The notes below the pieces were generated by a model. It saw nothing but the letters and a program-made list of their open reading frames with translations. It searched no databases and was not told the DNA's origin. A stretch of 27,480 nucleotides of DNA, from assembly GCA_035655155.1 (NCBI GenBank), contig DASRVH010000155.1:1-27480 (forward strand), in the 5' to 3' direction. Of this stretch, positions 16,099 to 23,709 are shown in pieces. Made by a program: the position numbers and the translations under genes. Position 1 is the first letter of the stretch; each line of letters begins with the position of its first letter. The DNA is from Lentisalinibacter sp035655155 (GTDB lineage Bacteria; Pseudomonadota; Gammaproteobacteria; Steroidobacterales; Woeseiaceae).

Positions 16099-16174
16099 GA
16101 GGGGCTTCAGCCCCGACTTTAGCCCCGACTTTAGCCCCGACCCATTTCCCGATCGGGCCTGAAGGCCCTCCTAC
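16095..16174. repeat. REP pair with internal 12-bp tandem expansion
   Basis: A forward copy starts with GTAG at 16095 (hairpin GGGGCTTCAGCCCC). It is followed by extra copies of the unit CTTTAGCCCCGA up to 16140, then an inverted, degenerate copy ending CTAC at 16174. The extra half-units look like a local slippage expansion of the hairpin's right arm. Confidence 0.85.
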
Positions 16175-16194
16175 CCTGCTACGCTCGGGGAACG

Positions 16195-17073
16195 ATGAGA
16201 GACTCGCCCTCCGGCTCGCCGTCACCCGGCGCCCTGACCACGGTCGCGCTGACCGCCGTAGCGATGATCGCCTTCGCGGCCAACTCCATCCTGTGCCGGA
16301 TGGCGCTCGGTCAGGGGCTGATCGACGCCGCCAGCTTCGCGTCCGTCCGGGTCGCATCCGGGGCCGTGATGCTCGCGCTCATCGTCGCGCCGCGGTGGCG
16401 GAGGCAGGGGCGGGCGCCGGGCAGCTGGCGGGCCGCGGTGATGCTGTTCGGCTACATGGTGTGCTTCTCGTTTGCGTACGTGACGCTGGGTGCGGCCACC
16501 GGTGCGCTTATTCTGTTCGGCGCCGTGCAGGTGACCATGTTCGTTGCGGCGCTGCGCGCCGGGGAGTATTTCCCGCCGGTCTCCTGGGCAGGACTCGCGC
16601 TCGCGATCGGCGGTCTCGTCTGGCTGGTTTCGCCCGGCGTGACCGCGCCGGCGGCTGATGGCGCGGTGCTGATGACCATCGCCGGCATCGCCTGGGGCAT
16701 GTACTCGCTGCTCGGCCGCGGCAGCGGCGACCCGCTGCCGGCCACCGCCAACAACTTCCTCTACTGCCTGCCGCTGGTACTGCTCGTGAGTCTCGCGTTC
16801 GTCGGCCGCTGGCACGGCACGGCGGCTGGCTTCCTGCTGGCCGTCGCCTCCGGCGCGGTCGCGTCGGGTCTCGGCTACGTGATCTGGTACGCGGCGCTCA
16901 AGGGGCTGACCGGCACCCAGGCGGCGACGGTGCAGCTGTCGGTGCCTGTGATCGCCGCCATCGGCGGTGTGATGCTGCTCGCGGAGGCCGTCACGCCCCG
17001 GCTCGTGATTGCGTCGGCGGCGACCCTGGGCGGGGTCGCCATCGTGCTCCTGCAGCGCTCGAATGTCCGCTGA
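16195..17073 (+). CDS. EamA/DMT-superfamily inner-membrane transporter
   Basis: This 292-residue protein has about ten hydrophobic helices arranged as two five-helix EamA repeats, the usual size for the drug/metabolite transporter superfamily. The first repeat includes AFAANSILCRMAL and ASVRVASGAVMLA. The second includes GIAWGMYSLLGRG and ends with SVPVIAAIGGVMLLAEAVTPRL, the conserved helix near the end of these proteins. GGGGAACG precedes the ATG as a ribosome-binding site. Members export or import small metabolites such as amino acids or nucleotides; the substrate cannot be told from sequence. It sits directly after a REP array and before a toxin-gene remnant, with no functional link to neighbours apparent. 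Confidence 0.9.
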   Translation: MRDSPSGSPSPGALTTVALTAVAMIAFAANSILCRMALGQGLIDAASFASVRVASGAVMLALIVAPRWRRQGRAPGSWRAAVMLFGYMVCFSFAYVTLGAATGALILFGAVQVTMFVAALRAGEYFPPVSWAGLALAIGGLVWLVSPGVTAPAADGAVLMTIAGIAWGMYSLLGRGSGDPLPATANNFLYCLPLVLLVSLAFVGRWHGTAAGFLLAVASGAVASGLGYVIWYAALKGLTGTQAATVQLSVPVIAAIGGVMLLAEAVTPRLVIASAATLGGVAIVLLQRSNVR

Positions 17074-17111
17074 TCAACGAGAATCGGCACACGTTGTACT
17101 GGCATCCGTCA

Positions 17112-17282
17112 GTGAAACGGTTCAACTGGAATCCCGAGAAGAACCTGCAACGACAGCTGGTTCGGGGGGTGTCGTTCGAGGCCGTCCTGTTCCATAAAGA
17201 AGCGATAGCCTTCCTCCCTGAGGACCGTCGGACTCATGCTGCTAAACTCGCTTCCATGTCCCCGCAAGCCGCCCGTCCCTGA
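17112..17282 (+). pseudogene. N-terminal remnant of a BrnT-like toxin gene
   Basis: From a GTG at 17112 the frame reads KRFNWNPEKNLQRQLVRGVSFE and AVLFHKE. This resembles the start of BrnT-type ribonuclease toxins (pattern F-x-W-x-x-x-K-N...RG-V-S-F-E). After about 30 residues the similarity is lost and the frame ends in unrelated sequence at 17282, overlapping the ATG of the ATPase gene (TGATG). A full toxin would need roughly 60 more residues, and no BrnA-type antitoxin follows. I consider it a fragment. The assignment rests on motif recall. Confidence 0.55.
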
Positions 17283-19972
17283 TGCGCCTCCTTCGCCTCG
17301 CCCTCGAGAATTGGCGCGGCATCGAGGCGTGCGACGTGCGCTTCGCCGACGGCGTGACGATTGTTGAAGGCCCGAACGAGGCCGGCAAGTCCACCCTCGT
17401 GGAGGCGCTGCTCACCCTGGTCCGCGAGCTCGATTCCTCGAAGAAGCAGGCCATCAAGGCGGTGATGCCGGTAGGCCGCGACGTCGGCAGCACGGTGACC
17501 GCGGAGATCGAGACCGGCGACTATCGCTTCGTCTACTCGAAGACCTACAACAAGTCGGCGCAGACCACGCTGGACGTCAGCGCGCCGCGCCGCGAGCAAC
17601 TCACCGGCCGCGAAGCGCACGAGCGTGCCGAGGCCATCCTGAACGAGACCGTGGACCTCGCCCTGTGGCAGGCGCTGCTCACGGAGCAGGGCGCCAGCCT
17701 GGCGCCGGCCGACCTGAAGGACTCCGAGGGCCTCTCAAACGCGCTGGACGAGGCGGCCGGCCACGCCACCACCGGCGTGGAGGACATGGACCTCCTCGAG
17801 GCGGCCCGGGCCGAGTACGAGCGTTACTACACCCCCAGGACCGGCAAACCCCGCTTCGCCCAGCTGGAGCAGGACCATGAGGCCGCCGTCGCCGCCCGCG
17901 ATGCCGCCGCCGCCGCACTCGCGGAAGTCGAACGCGACGCCGAAGCCCACGACGGCCTGCAGGCCGACCTGCGCCGCCGCCGCGAGGCCATCCCCGACCT
18001 CGAGGCCAGAGTCCGCGAACGCGAAGCGTCCTGGCAGAGCGTGACGAAGCTCCGGCAGGAACTCGAGCTCGCCGAGACCCGCCTGACCAGTGCCGCCGAT
18101 CGGCAGGCCGCGGCCGCCCGCGCACTCGAAGAGCGTAAGGCACTCGCCGACACCATAGCGACCGACGAAAAGGCGCTGGCGGCGGAGAAAGAGAAGCAGC
18201 AACCGCTGGCCGAGCGTGCTACGGAGCGGGCGAAGAAGGTCGACTCCGCCCGCCTGGTCGCCGAGGACAAGCGCAAACGCCGCAACGCCGCCCGCGAACG
18301 GGTGGAGGCCGCCCGCCGGGACCTCGCCTACCTGGAAGATCGGGATCGCCTCGCGAAGAACGAGCAGCGCCTGGAAGACCATACCGCCGTTGCCGAACAG
18401 CTGAAAAAGACCTCGAAGACCCTGAACGACATCGCCATCGACGATGCCGGCCTGGAGGCCATCCGCGACGCCAGCCACGAGCTGGACAAGGCGAAGAGCA
18501 AGCGCGACCTCGCCGCCACCGCGGTCACCGTCACGGCGGAGCAGTCGCTGGACTTCACCATTGAGGACGAGGACGTCTCACTCGTCACCGGCGAGGCGGA
18601 GAAACGCTACGTGGCCTCCGGTCTGGAGATCCGCTTCCCCGATCTCGCCTCCGTGCGCATCGCGCCGCCGCGCACCGCCGCGGAGCTGGAGAGCGACCTC
18701 AGCGAGGCCGAGACGGCACTCGCGAGCGCCCTCGAGCGTTACCGGGTGAAGAACCTCGCCGAGGCCATCGAGCAGAACGAGACCCGCCGCAGCGCCGAGG
18801 CGGAGCGCCAGCGCCTGCGTTCCCGGGCCGCCGAGATCCTGTCCTCGGGCGGGGCCGAGGAGAAGGGCGAGGAGACCGCCGAGGAGATAGCCGAGTCCGT
18901 CCGCTCACTGCGCGAACGCTGCGAGGCCTTTCTGGAACAGAGGGGCGGTCAGGACGGCCTCCCGGCAGACGCTGCCGCGGGCCGCGAAGCCCTGTCCGCC
19001 GCCGAACAGGCCCTGAAGGACGCCGAATCGGACTACGAGGCCGCCCAGCAACGCGAAACGGAACTGCGCGCCGAACATGCCGAGGCCGATGCCGCCCTGC
19101 GCCAGGCGAAGGAGGCCCTCATCGGCCGCGAGGCCACCCTGAAAGACAGACAGAAACGCCTGCAAACCGCGCGCGCCGAAGCGCCGGACGACGCCCTCGA
19201 AGCCAGGCTGCGCGACGCCGCCGCCGCCGCCGAGCAACTCGAAACCGACACCGCCGCCATCCGCCGCCGCCTCGACCAGCTAGACCCCGACTCCGTCGAG
19301 ACCCTCTACACCAACGCCAGAGACGCCCTCACCCGGGCCGAGCGCGACCTCACGCAGACCGAGCAGCAGCTCGCCGTCCTCCACGACCGCCTCGAACGCG
19401 CCCAGGCCGACGGGCGCTACGACGCACTGGAGACCGCCGACCGCAGGGTGACGGACACCGCCGACGAACTGGCAGCCACCCGCCGCCGCGCCGCCGCCGC
19501 CGAGCGCCTCTGGACCACGCTCAACCAGCACCGCGACGCCGCCCGCCAGGCGTACGTCCAGCCGTTGAAAGACGCCATCGAAAAACTGGGCCGCATCGTC
19601 TTCGGCCAGCGCTTCGAGGTCGCGATCGGCGAGGACTGGAAACTGGAGGCCGTCACCCGGGACGAACAGACGCTGCCGTTCGAGTCGCTGAGCGTCGGCG
19701 CCAAGGAACAGCTCGGCATCCTCGCCCGCCTCGCCGCCGCCCGCATCGTCGCCGAGCAGGGCGGCGTGCCGCTGATCATCGACGACGCCCTCGGCTTCTC
19801 GGACCCCTCGCGCCTGGAGACCATGGGCGCGGCCATTGCTGCGGCCGGCAGGGACTGCCAGATCGTCATCCTCACCTGCACGCCGGGTCGGTTCACCCAT
19901 GTGGGCAGTGCGGAGGTGGTGTCCATGGTGACGACGAGTGCGACGACGAGTGCGACGACGAGGCGCAGTTGA
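17282..19972 (+). CDS. SbcC/YhaN-like SMC-type ATPase (DNA repair)
   Basis: This 896-residue protein has split ABC-type ATPase halves joined by long coiled coils. The Walker A motif is GPNEAGKST (30-38). The signature motif lies at LSVGAKEQLG (803-812) and Walker B at VPLIIDDAL (829-837). Charged heptad-rich coils occupy about 170-430 and 510-770, with a smaller non-coil segment (about 440-510) between them. No CxxC zinc hook is present, unlike Rad50/SbcC. The DD in Walker B and absence of the hook are closer to YhaN-type relatives. Such ATPases work with an SbcD-like nuclease, here most likely the product at 1743-2867. The last 15 residues (TTSATTSATTRRS) come from a short DNA repeat. No clear Shine-Dalgarno precedes the ATG, suggesting it was once coupled to an upstream gene. 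Confidence 0.9.
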   Translation: MRLLRLALENWRGIEACDVRFADGVTIVEGPNEAGKSTLVEALLTLVRELDSSKKQAIKAVMPVGRDVGSTVTAEIETGDYRFVYSKTYNKSAQTTLDVSAPRREQLTGREAHERAEAILNETVDLALWQALLTEQGASLAPADLKDSEGLSNALDEAAGHATTGVEDMDLLEAARAEYERYYTPRTGKPRFAQLEQDHEAAVAARDAAAAALAEVERDAEAHDGLQADLRRRREAIPDLEARVREREASWQSVTKLRQELELAETRLTSAADRQAAAARALEERKALADTIATDEKALAAEKEKQQPLAERATERAKKVDSARLVAEDKRKRRNAARERVEAARRDLAYLEDRDRLAKNEQRLEDHTAVAEQLKKTSKTLNDIAIDDAGLEAIRDASHELDKAKSKRDLAATAVTVTAEQSLDFTIEDEDVSLVTGEAEKRYVASGLEIRFPDLASVRIAPPRTAAELESDLSEAETALASALERYRVKNLAEAIEQNETRRSAEAERQRLRSRAAEILSSGGAEEKGEETAEEIAESVRSLRERCEAFLEQRGGQDGLPADAAAGREALSAAEQALKDAESDYEAAQQRETELRAEHAEADAALRQAKEALIGREATLKDRQKRLQTARAEAPDDALEARLRDAAAAAEQLETDTAAIRRRLDQLDPDSVETLYTNARDALTRAERDLTQTEQQLAVLHDRLERAQADGRYDALETADRRVTDTADELAATRRRAAAAERLWTTLNQHRDAARQAYVQPLKDAIEKLGRIVFGQRFEVAIGEDWKLEAVTRDEQTLPFESLSVGAKEQLGILARLAAARIVAEQGGVPLIIDDALGFSDPSRLETMGAAIAAAGRDCQIVILTCTPGRFTHVGSAEVVSMVTTSATTSATTRRS
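19932..19967 (+). repeat. 12-bp tandem repeat at the 3' end of the ATPase gene
   Basis: The unit GACGACGAGTGC repeats about 2.7 times and encodes TTSATTSATT. It adds a low-complexity tail after the conserved ATPase core, probably from slippage. Confidence 0.7.
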
Positions 19973-20032
19973 CTTGCCGAGCGATTGAGCAGACTGTTTC
20001 CCCATAGTCCGCAAGCCGAAAGGGGCAGACTC

Positions 20033-20473
20033 ATGAACAGGCAATTACTCGTGATCGGTATCTTTCTCGGCCTCGCCCTGGCCGCGACGCCGGCCCTCGC
20101 ACAGCAGGGCCCGCCCGACGACAAGCCCGGCAAGGCCGCCCAGGCGAAGGAGAAAGCGGAGGCCGAACGCGAACGCGCCGAAGCCGAACTGGGCGAGCAG
20201 GCGGGCGAACTCGAGCGCCAGCGCGAACGCACCGAGGAGATGACCGAGGAACGCGCCCGGGAGCAATACGGCGAGGATGCCGAGGGCCAGGCGAAGGCCG
20301 CAGGCAAGGGCGCAGACAAGGGCAGCGAGAAAGCGCAGGAGATGCGCGAGCGCCGCGACGAGCGCAAGCAGGTCATGGAAGAGTATCGCCAGGGCGAAGC
20401 CGCGGAGGGCGAAGACGCCGAAGAAGAGCAGGCGCAGAAAGGCAAGAAGCCCTGGTGGAAGTTCTGGGACTGA
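20033..20473 (+). CDS. Small secreted, highly charged coiled-coil protein
   Basis: The 146-residue product has a signal peptide (MNRQLLVIGIFLGLALAATPALA, cleavage near residue 23). I chose the ATG at 20033 because AAGGGG lies upstream and it gives a clean signal peptide. The mature chain is dominated by Glu, Lys, Arg and Ala in alternating charge blocks, predicted to be a long helix or coiled coil. It ends with an aromatic tail, KKPWWKFWD. I know of no function for this type of protein. It could be a periplasmic stress-linked helix protein, but that is a guess. The GH3 gene follows after about 100 bp in the same direction. Confidence 0.8.
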   Translation: MNRQLLVIGIFLGLALAATPALAQQGPPDDKPGKAAQAKEKAEAERERAEAELGEQAGELERQRERTEEMTEERAREQYGEDAEGQAKAAGKGADKGSEKAQEMRERRDERKQVMEEYRQGEAAEGEDAEEEQAQKGKKPWWKFWD

Positions 20474-20574
20474 GTGCCCGGCGGATCACGTCCCGCGCAA
20501 AGCCTCGACTACAACATTGACGATAGCCCCGCCGCCACCGTAGCGGTCGCGGCGAAGGGTCACTTCGTCCCCGC

Positions 20575-22419
20575 ATGCCCATGAGAAACCCGCATCAGCT
20601 GAGACTCATCGTGACCCTCTCCGCTCTCGCCGTGCTGGCCGGCTGCAACCGCCAGCTCGATCGCGCCGCGACCGATGCCCGCATGCCCGTGCTCTCCACG
20701 GAAGCCGATATCCCCGCCGTCGTCGCCGGCATGACGCTGGCGGAGAAGGCCGGGCAGATGGTGCAGGCCGACGTCTCCACGGCCACGCCGGAAGACGTGC
20801 GGGAGTACGGCCTCGGCTCCATCATCAGCACCGTCCCGGACGGCAACCTGGGCACCGCCGAGGCCTGGCGCGAGATGTTCGATGCCTACCAGCGTGCGGC
20901 GCTCGCCACCCGCACCGGCATCCCCATCGTGGCGGGCATCGACGCCGTTCACGGCCATGCGTATTTCGACGGCCCGGCCACCATCCTGCCCCACAACATC
21001 GGCATCGGCGCCACCCGCAACCCGGACCTTGCCAGAAGGCTGGCCCGGGTCACCGCCCGGGAACTCGCCGCCACCGGCATCCGCTGGACCTTCGCGCCCA
21101 CCATCGCGGTGGCGCGCGACATCCGCTGGGGCCGCACCTACGAGGCCTTCGGCGAGGACGTGGAGCTGCAGGTGCTGTTCGCGCGCCCCCTCATCGAGGG
21201 CTACCAGGGCGACGACCTCACCGCCGAGGAACACGTGGGCGCTACCGCCAAGCACTTCGTCGCCGAGGGCGCCACCGAGGGCGGCGTGGACCGTGGCAAC
21301 GCGATCATCACGGAAGAGGAGCTGCGCACCGTCCACCTGCCGGGTTACATCGACGCCATCGAGAGCGGCGCCGTCTCCGTGATGGCGTCGTTCAGCTCCC
21401 TGAACGGCGAGAAGATTCATGGCTCGAAGGCGCTGCTCACGGATCTGCTGAAGGAAGAGCTCGGCTTCGACGGCGTCGTGCTCACGGACTGGGAGGGTGT
21501 GCGCCTCGGCGGCCTGACCATGAAGGAGTCGCTCACGGCCGGCATCGACATGTTCATGCTGGTGCAGTCCTGGAAGGAGGGCATCCCCGAGATCGTGCGG
21601 CTGGTGGAAGACGGCGAGGTGCCGATGTCCCGCATCGACGACGCCGTCACCCGCATCCTGCGCATGAAGCTCCGCCTCGGCCTGTTCGAGCGGCCGTACA
21701 GCTCCGACGCCTGCGCGGACACCGTGGGCTCCGAGGCTCACCGCGCCGTCGCGCGGCAGGCGGTGCGCGAATCCCTGGTGCTGCTGAAGAACGAGGACGG
21801 CATCCTGCCGCTGTCTAAAGACCAGACCGTCATCGTCGCCGGCAGCCACGCCGACAACGTGGCCTACCAGAGCGGCGGCTGGACCAAGAAGTGGCAGGGC
21901 GCCCACGAGGATCTGTACGGTCACGCCGCCCGGCCGGTCGAAGGCGCCACCAGCATCATCGACGGCATCCGCAAGGTCATCGGCGCCGAGCGCGTGATCG
22001 ACGCCGGCGCGACGGGCGTGCGCGACGACGCCGACGTGGCCATAGTGATAGTGGGCGAGGAGCCCTATGCCGAGGGCGTGGGCGACCGCAAGGCGGAGGA
22101 GCTGGTGCTGACCGACGAGCAGCGCGAACTCATCCGCGCCTACCACGACCAGGGCACCAAGGTGGTCACGGTGCTCGTGTCCGGCCGCCCGCTGCTGGTG
22201 AACGAGGAGCTCGCGCGCTCGGTCGCCTTCGTCGCTGCCTGGCTGCCGGGCTCGGAAGGCGACGGCATCGCCGAGGTGCTGTTCGGCGACTATGACTTCA
22301 AGGGCAAGCTCGGCTTCTCCTGGCCGCAGGACGCGGGGCAGATCCCCATCAACGTGGGGGACGAGGAGTACGATCCGTTGTTTCCGTATGGCTACGGTAT
22401 TACAGATACCGCGCGATGA
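20575..22419 (+). CDS. Lipid-anchored glycoside hydrolase family 3 exo-beta-glucosidase
   Basis: This 614-residue protein has a lipoprotein signal with lipobox LAGC (Cys24 from this start). ATG 20581, two codons later, is equally possible. The N-terminal GH3 barrel (about 45-375) has GIDAVHGHAYF, KHF (226-228) and VVLTDWEG with the expected catalytic nucleophile D305. The C-terminal GH3 domain (about 390-610) has ESLVLLKNEDGILPL and GEEPYAEGVGD (494-504), the region that carries the acid/base Glu in barley ExoI-like enzymes. The family removes single glucose units from beta-glucans or cello-oligosaccharides. The lipid anchor implies action in the periplasm or at the outer membrane. The exact linkage preference is not visible. 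Its 3' end overlaps the convergent acyl-CoA dehydrogenase gene by 20 bp. Confidence 0.93.
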   Translation: MPMRNPHQLRLIVTLSALAVLAGCNRQLDRAATDARMPVLSTEADIPAVVAGMTLAEKAGQMVQADVSTATPEDVREYGLGSIISTVPDGNLGTAEAWREMFDAYQRAALATRTGIPIVAGIDAVHGHAYFDGPATILPHNIGIGATRNPDLARRLARVTARELAATGIRWTFAPTIAVARDIRWGRTYEAFGEDVELQVLFARPLIEGYQGDDLTAEEHVGATAKHFVAEGATEGGVDRGNAIITEEELRTVHLPGYIDAIESGAVSVMASFSSLNGEKIHGSKALLTDLLKEELGFDGVVLTDWEGVRLGGLTMKESLTAGIDMFMLVQSWKEGIPEIVRLVEDGEVPMSRIDDAVTRILRMKLRLGLFERPYSSDACADTVGSEAHRAVARQAVRESLVLLKNEDGILPLSKDQTVIVAGSHADNVAYQSGGWTKKWQGAHEDLYGHAARPVEGATSIIDGIRKVIGAERVIDAGATGVRDDADVAIVIVGEEPYAEGVGDRKAEELVLTDEQRELIRAYHDQGTKVVTVLVSGRPLLVNEELARSVAFVAAWLPGSEGDGIAEVLFGDYDFKGKLGFSWPQDAGQIPINVGDEEYDPLFPYGYGITDTAR

Positions 22420-23545
22420 GGTTCTTCTGTATCTCGATGGTGCCGCCGGCATAGAGGCTGAGCAGCGCTTCGCGCTGGTAGCGTGCCATCGGCGTCGCCG
22501 CAAGAAAGCCCTCGCCGCCCAGGATGCGCAGCCCCTCCAGCACCAGCCGGTTCACGGTTTCCGCCGCAAAACTCTTCGCCATGCTGATCTCCTTGCCGGC
22601 ATCCTCTCCCCGGTCCGCCTTCCAGGCGCCGGCGTAGGTCAGCCAGTGCAGCGCCTCGATGGAGGTGGCCATGTCGGCCAGCAGGTGCTGTATGGCCTGG
22701 AACTGCCCGATGGGCCGGCCGAACTGCTCCCGCTCGCGGGCATGGGCGAGGGCGTCGGCGAGCACGGCCCGGCAGAGTCCCAGCGAGCTCGCGGCCACGC
22801 ATACCCGCTCCATGCCGCCGGTGACGCGCAGCGCCGACCACGCCCGGTTCAGCCCGGCCTCACCGCCCAGCAGCGCCTCCGGCCCCACGCGCACGCCGTC
22901 CAGCCGCAGGTCGCAGGAGGCATAGGCGTTGTCGGTGATCTTGTCCATCGGCGAGATGTCGAGACCCTCGGCATCCGCCGGCACCAGGAACACGCTCATG
23001 CCCTGGGAGGCCTTCGCGTCGGCTTCGGTCCGCGTGACCACCAGGATGTAGTCGGCATTCCGGGCGCCGGTGGTGTAGCGCTTCTGGCCGTCGAGTACCC
23101 ACTGGTCGCCGTCCCGGCGGGCCGAGGTGGCGACGGAGGCCGCATCGGAGCCCGCGCCGGGCTCGGTCAGCGCGAACGCGAGCTTGCACCGGCCCTGGGC
23201 CAGCGCGGGGAGTATGCGCCCACGCTGTTCGTCGCTGCCGGCCAGCATGATGAGACCGCCGGCGAAGACGGTGTTGACGAGGTACATGTTCACCAGCGTG
23301 CTGCTCGCACGCGCCAGTTCCTCGGCGACGATGGCGGCGCCGATGAGGCCGGCTTCGTCGCCGCCCACGGCTCTGGGGAGAGCGACTTTCAGCAGGCCGC
23401 TGCTGGCGAGAGCCGTGTAGAGATCCTCGGGGAAGACGTCGCTGCGCGCGAGTTGCTGCAGGCGGCCCGCGTCGCAATGGGTATCCAGGAACGCCCGCGC
23501 ACGATCGCGGATCTCGGTCTGCTGCTCGGTGAATTCGAAATGCAT
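22400..23545 (-). CDS. Acyl-CoA dehydrogenase family protein
   Basis: This 381-residue FAD enzyme has the usual family length. It has an N-terminal helical domain, then AFALTEPGAGSD (about 123-134) and GQKRYTTGARNAD (153-165) from the middle beta domain. The C-terminal part contains REQFGRPIGQFQAIQHLLADM and ILGGEGF. These enzymes oxidise acyl-CoA thioesters to enoyl-CoA and pass electrons to ETF. The usual catalytic Glu before GTxEI is Gly here (G368 in YAGGTIEIQ). E246 in GGMERVCVAA lies where isovaleryl-CoA dehydrogenase and LCAD carry their base, suggesting the same arrangement. AAAGGGGG precedes the ATG as a strong ribosome-binding site. Substrate is unknown; no other beta-oxidation gene is nearby. 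Confidence 0.93.
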   Translation of the reverse strand: MHFEFTEQQTEIRDRARAFLDTHCDAGRLQQLARSDVFPEDLYTALASSGLLKVALPRAVGGDEAGLIGAAIVAEELARASSTLVNMYLVNTVFAGGLIMLAGSDEQRGRILPALAQGRCKLAFALTEPGAGSDAASVATSARRDGDQWVLDGQKRYTTGARNADYILVVTRTEADAKASQGMSVFLVPADAEGLDISPMDKITDNAYASCDLRLDGVRVGPEALLGGEAGLNRAWSALRVTGGMERVCVAASSLGLCRAVLADALAHAREREQFGRPIGQFQAIQHLLADMATSIEALHWLTYAGAWKADRGEDAGKEISMAKSFAAETVNRLVLEGLRILGGEGFLAATPMARYQREALLSLYAGGTIEIQKNLIARYL

Positions 23546-23630
23546 TCAGTCCCCCTTTGCCGGTCGGCCGTCAGATTGCCCGATATCAGAGGGGACCGTT
23601 CGTCGCTGACCGATATTTCAAAGAATACCG

Positions 23631-23709
23631 GTAGGAGGGGCTTTAGCCCCGAATGATCGGGCCTGGAGGCCCGCCTACAGCTTCTCGTCGGGCCTGAAGG
23701 CTCTCCTAC
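23631..23709. repeat. Array of three GTAG-headed REP hairpins
   Basis: One forward copy (GTAG from 23631) is followed by two inverted copies ending CTAC at 23678 and 23709. The two inverted copies differ by a few bases but keep the stem-loop. The last one supplies the TAG stop (23706-23708, reverse strand) of the hydrolase gene. Confidence 0.9.

Noticed and set aside
16095..16174. Possible small CRISPR array
   Set aside because: The repeats are 12-bp half-hairpins of a REP element without spacers of constant length, and no cas gene is present.
20517..20545. TTGACG as a -35 box before the GH3 gene
   Set aside because: No acceptable -10 box lies 16-18 bases downstream; TAGCGG is too weak.
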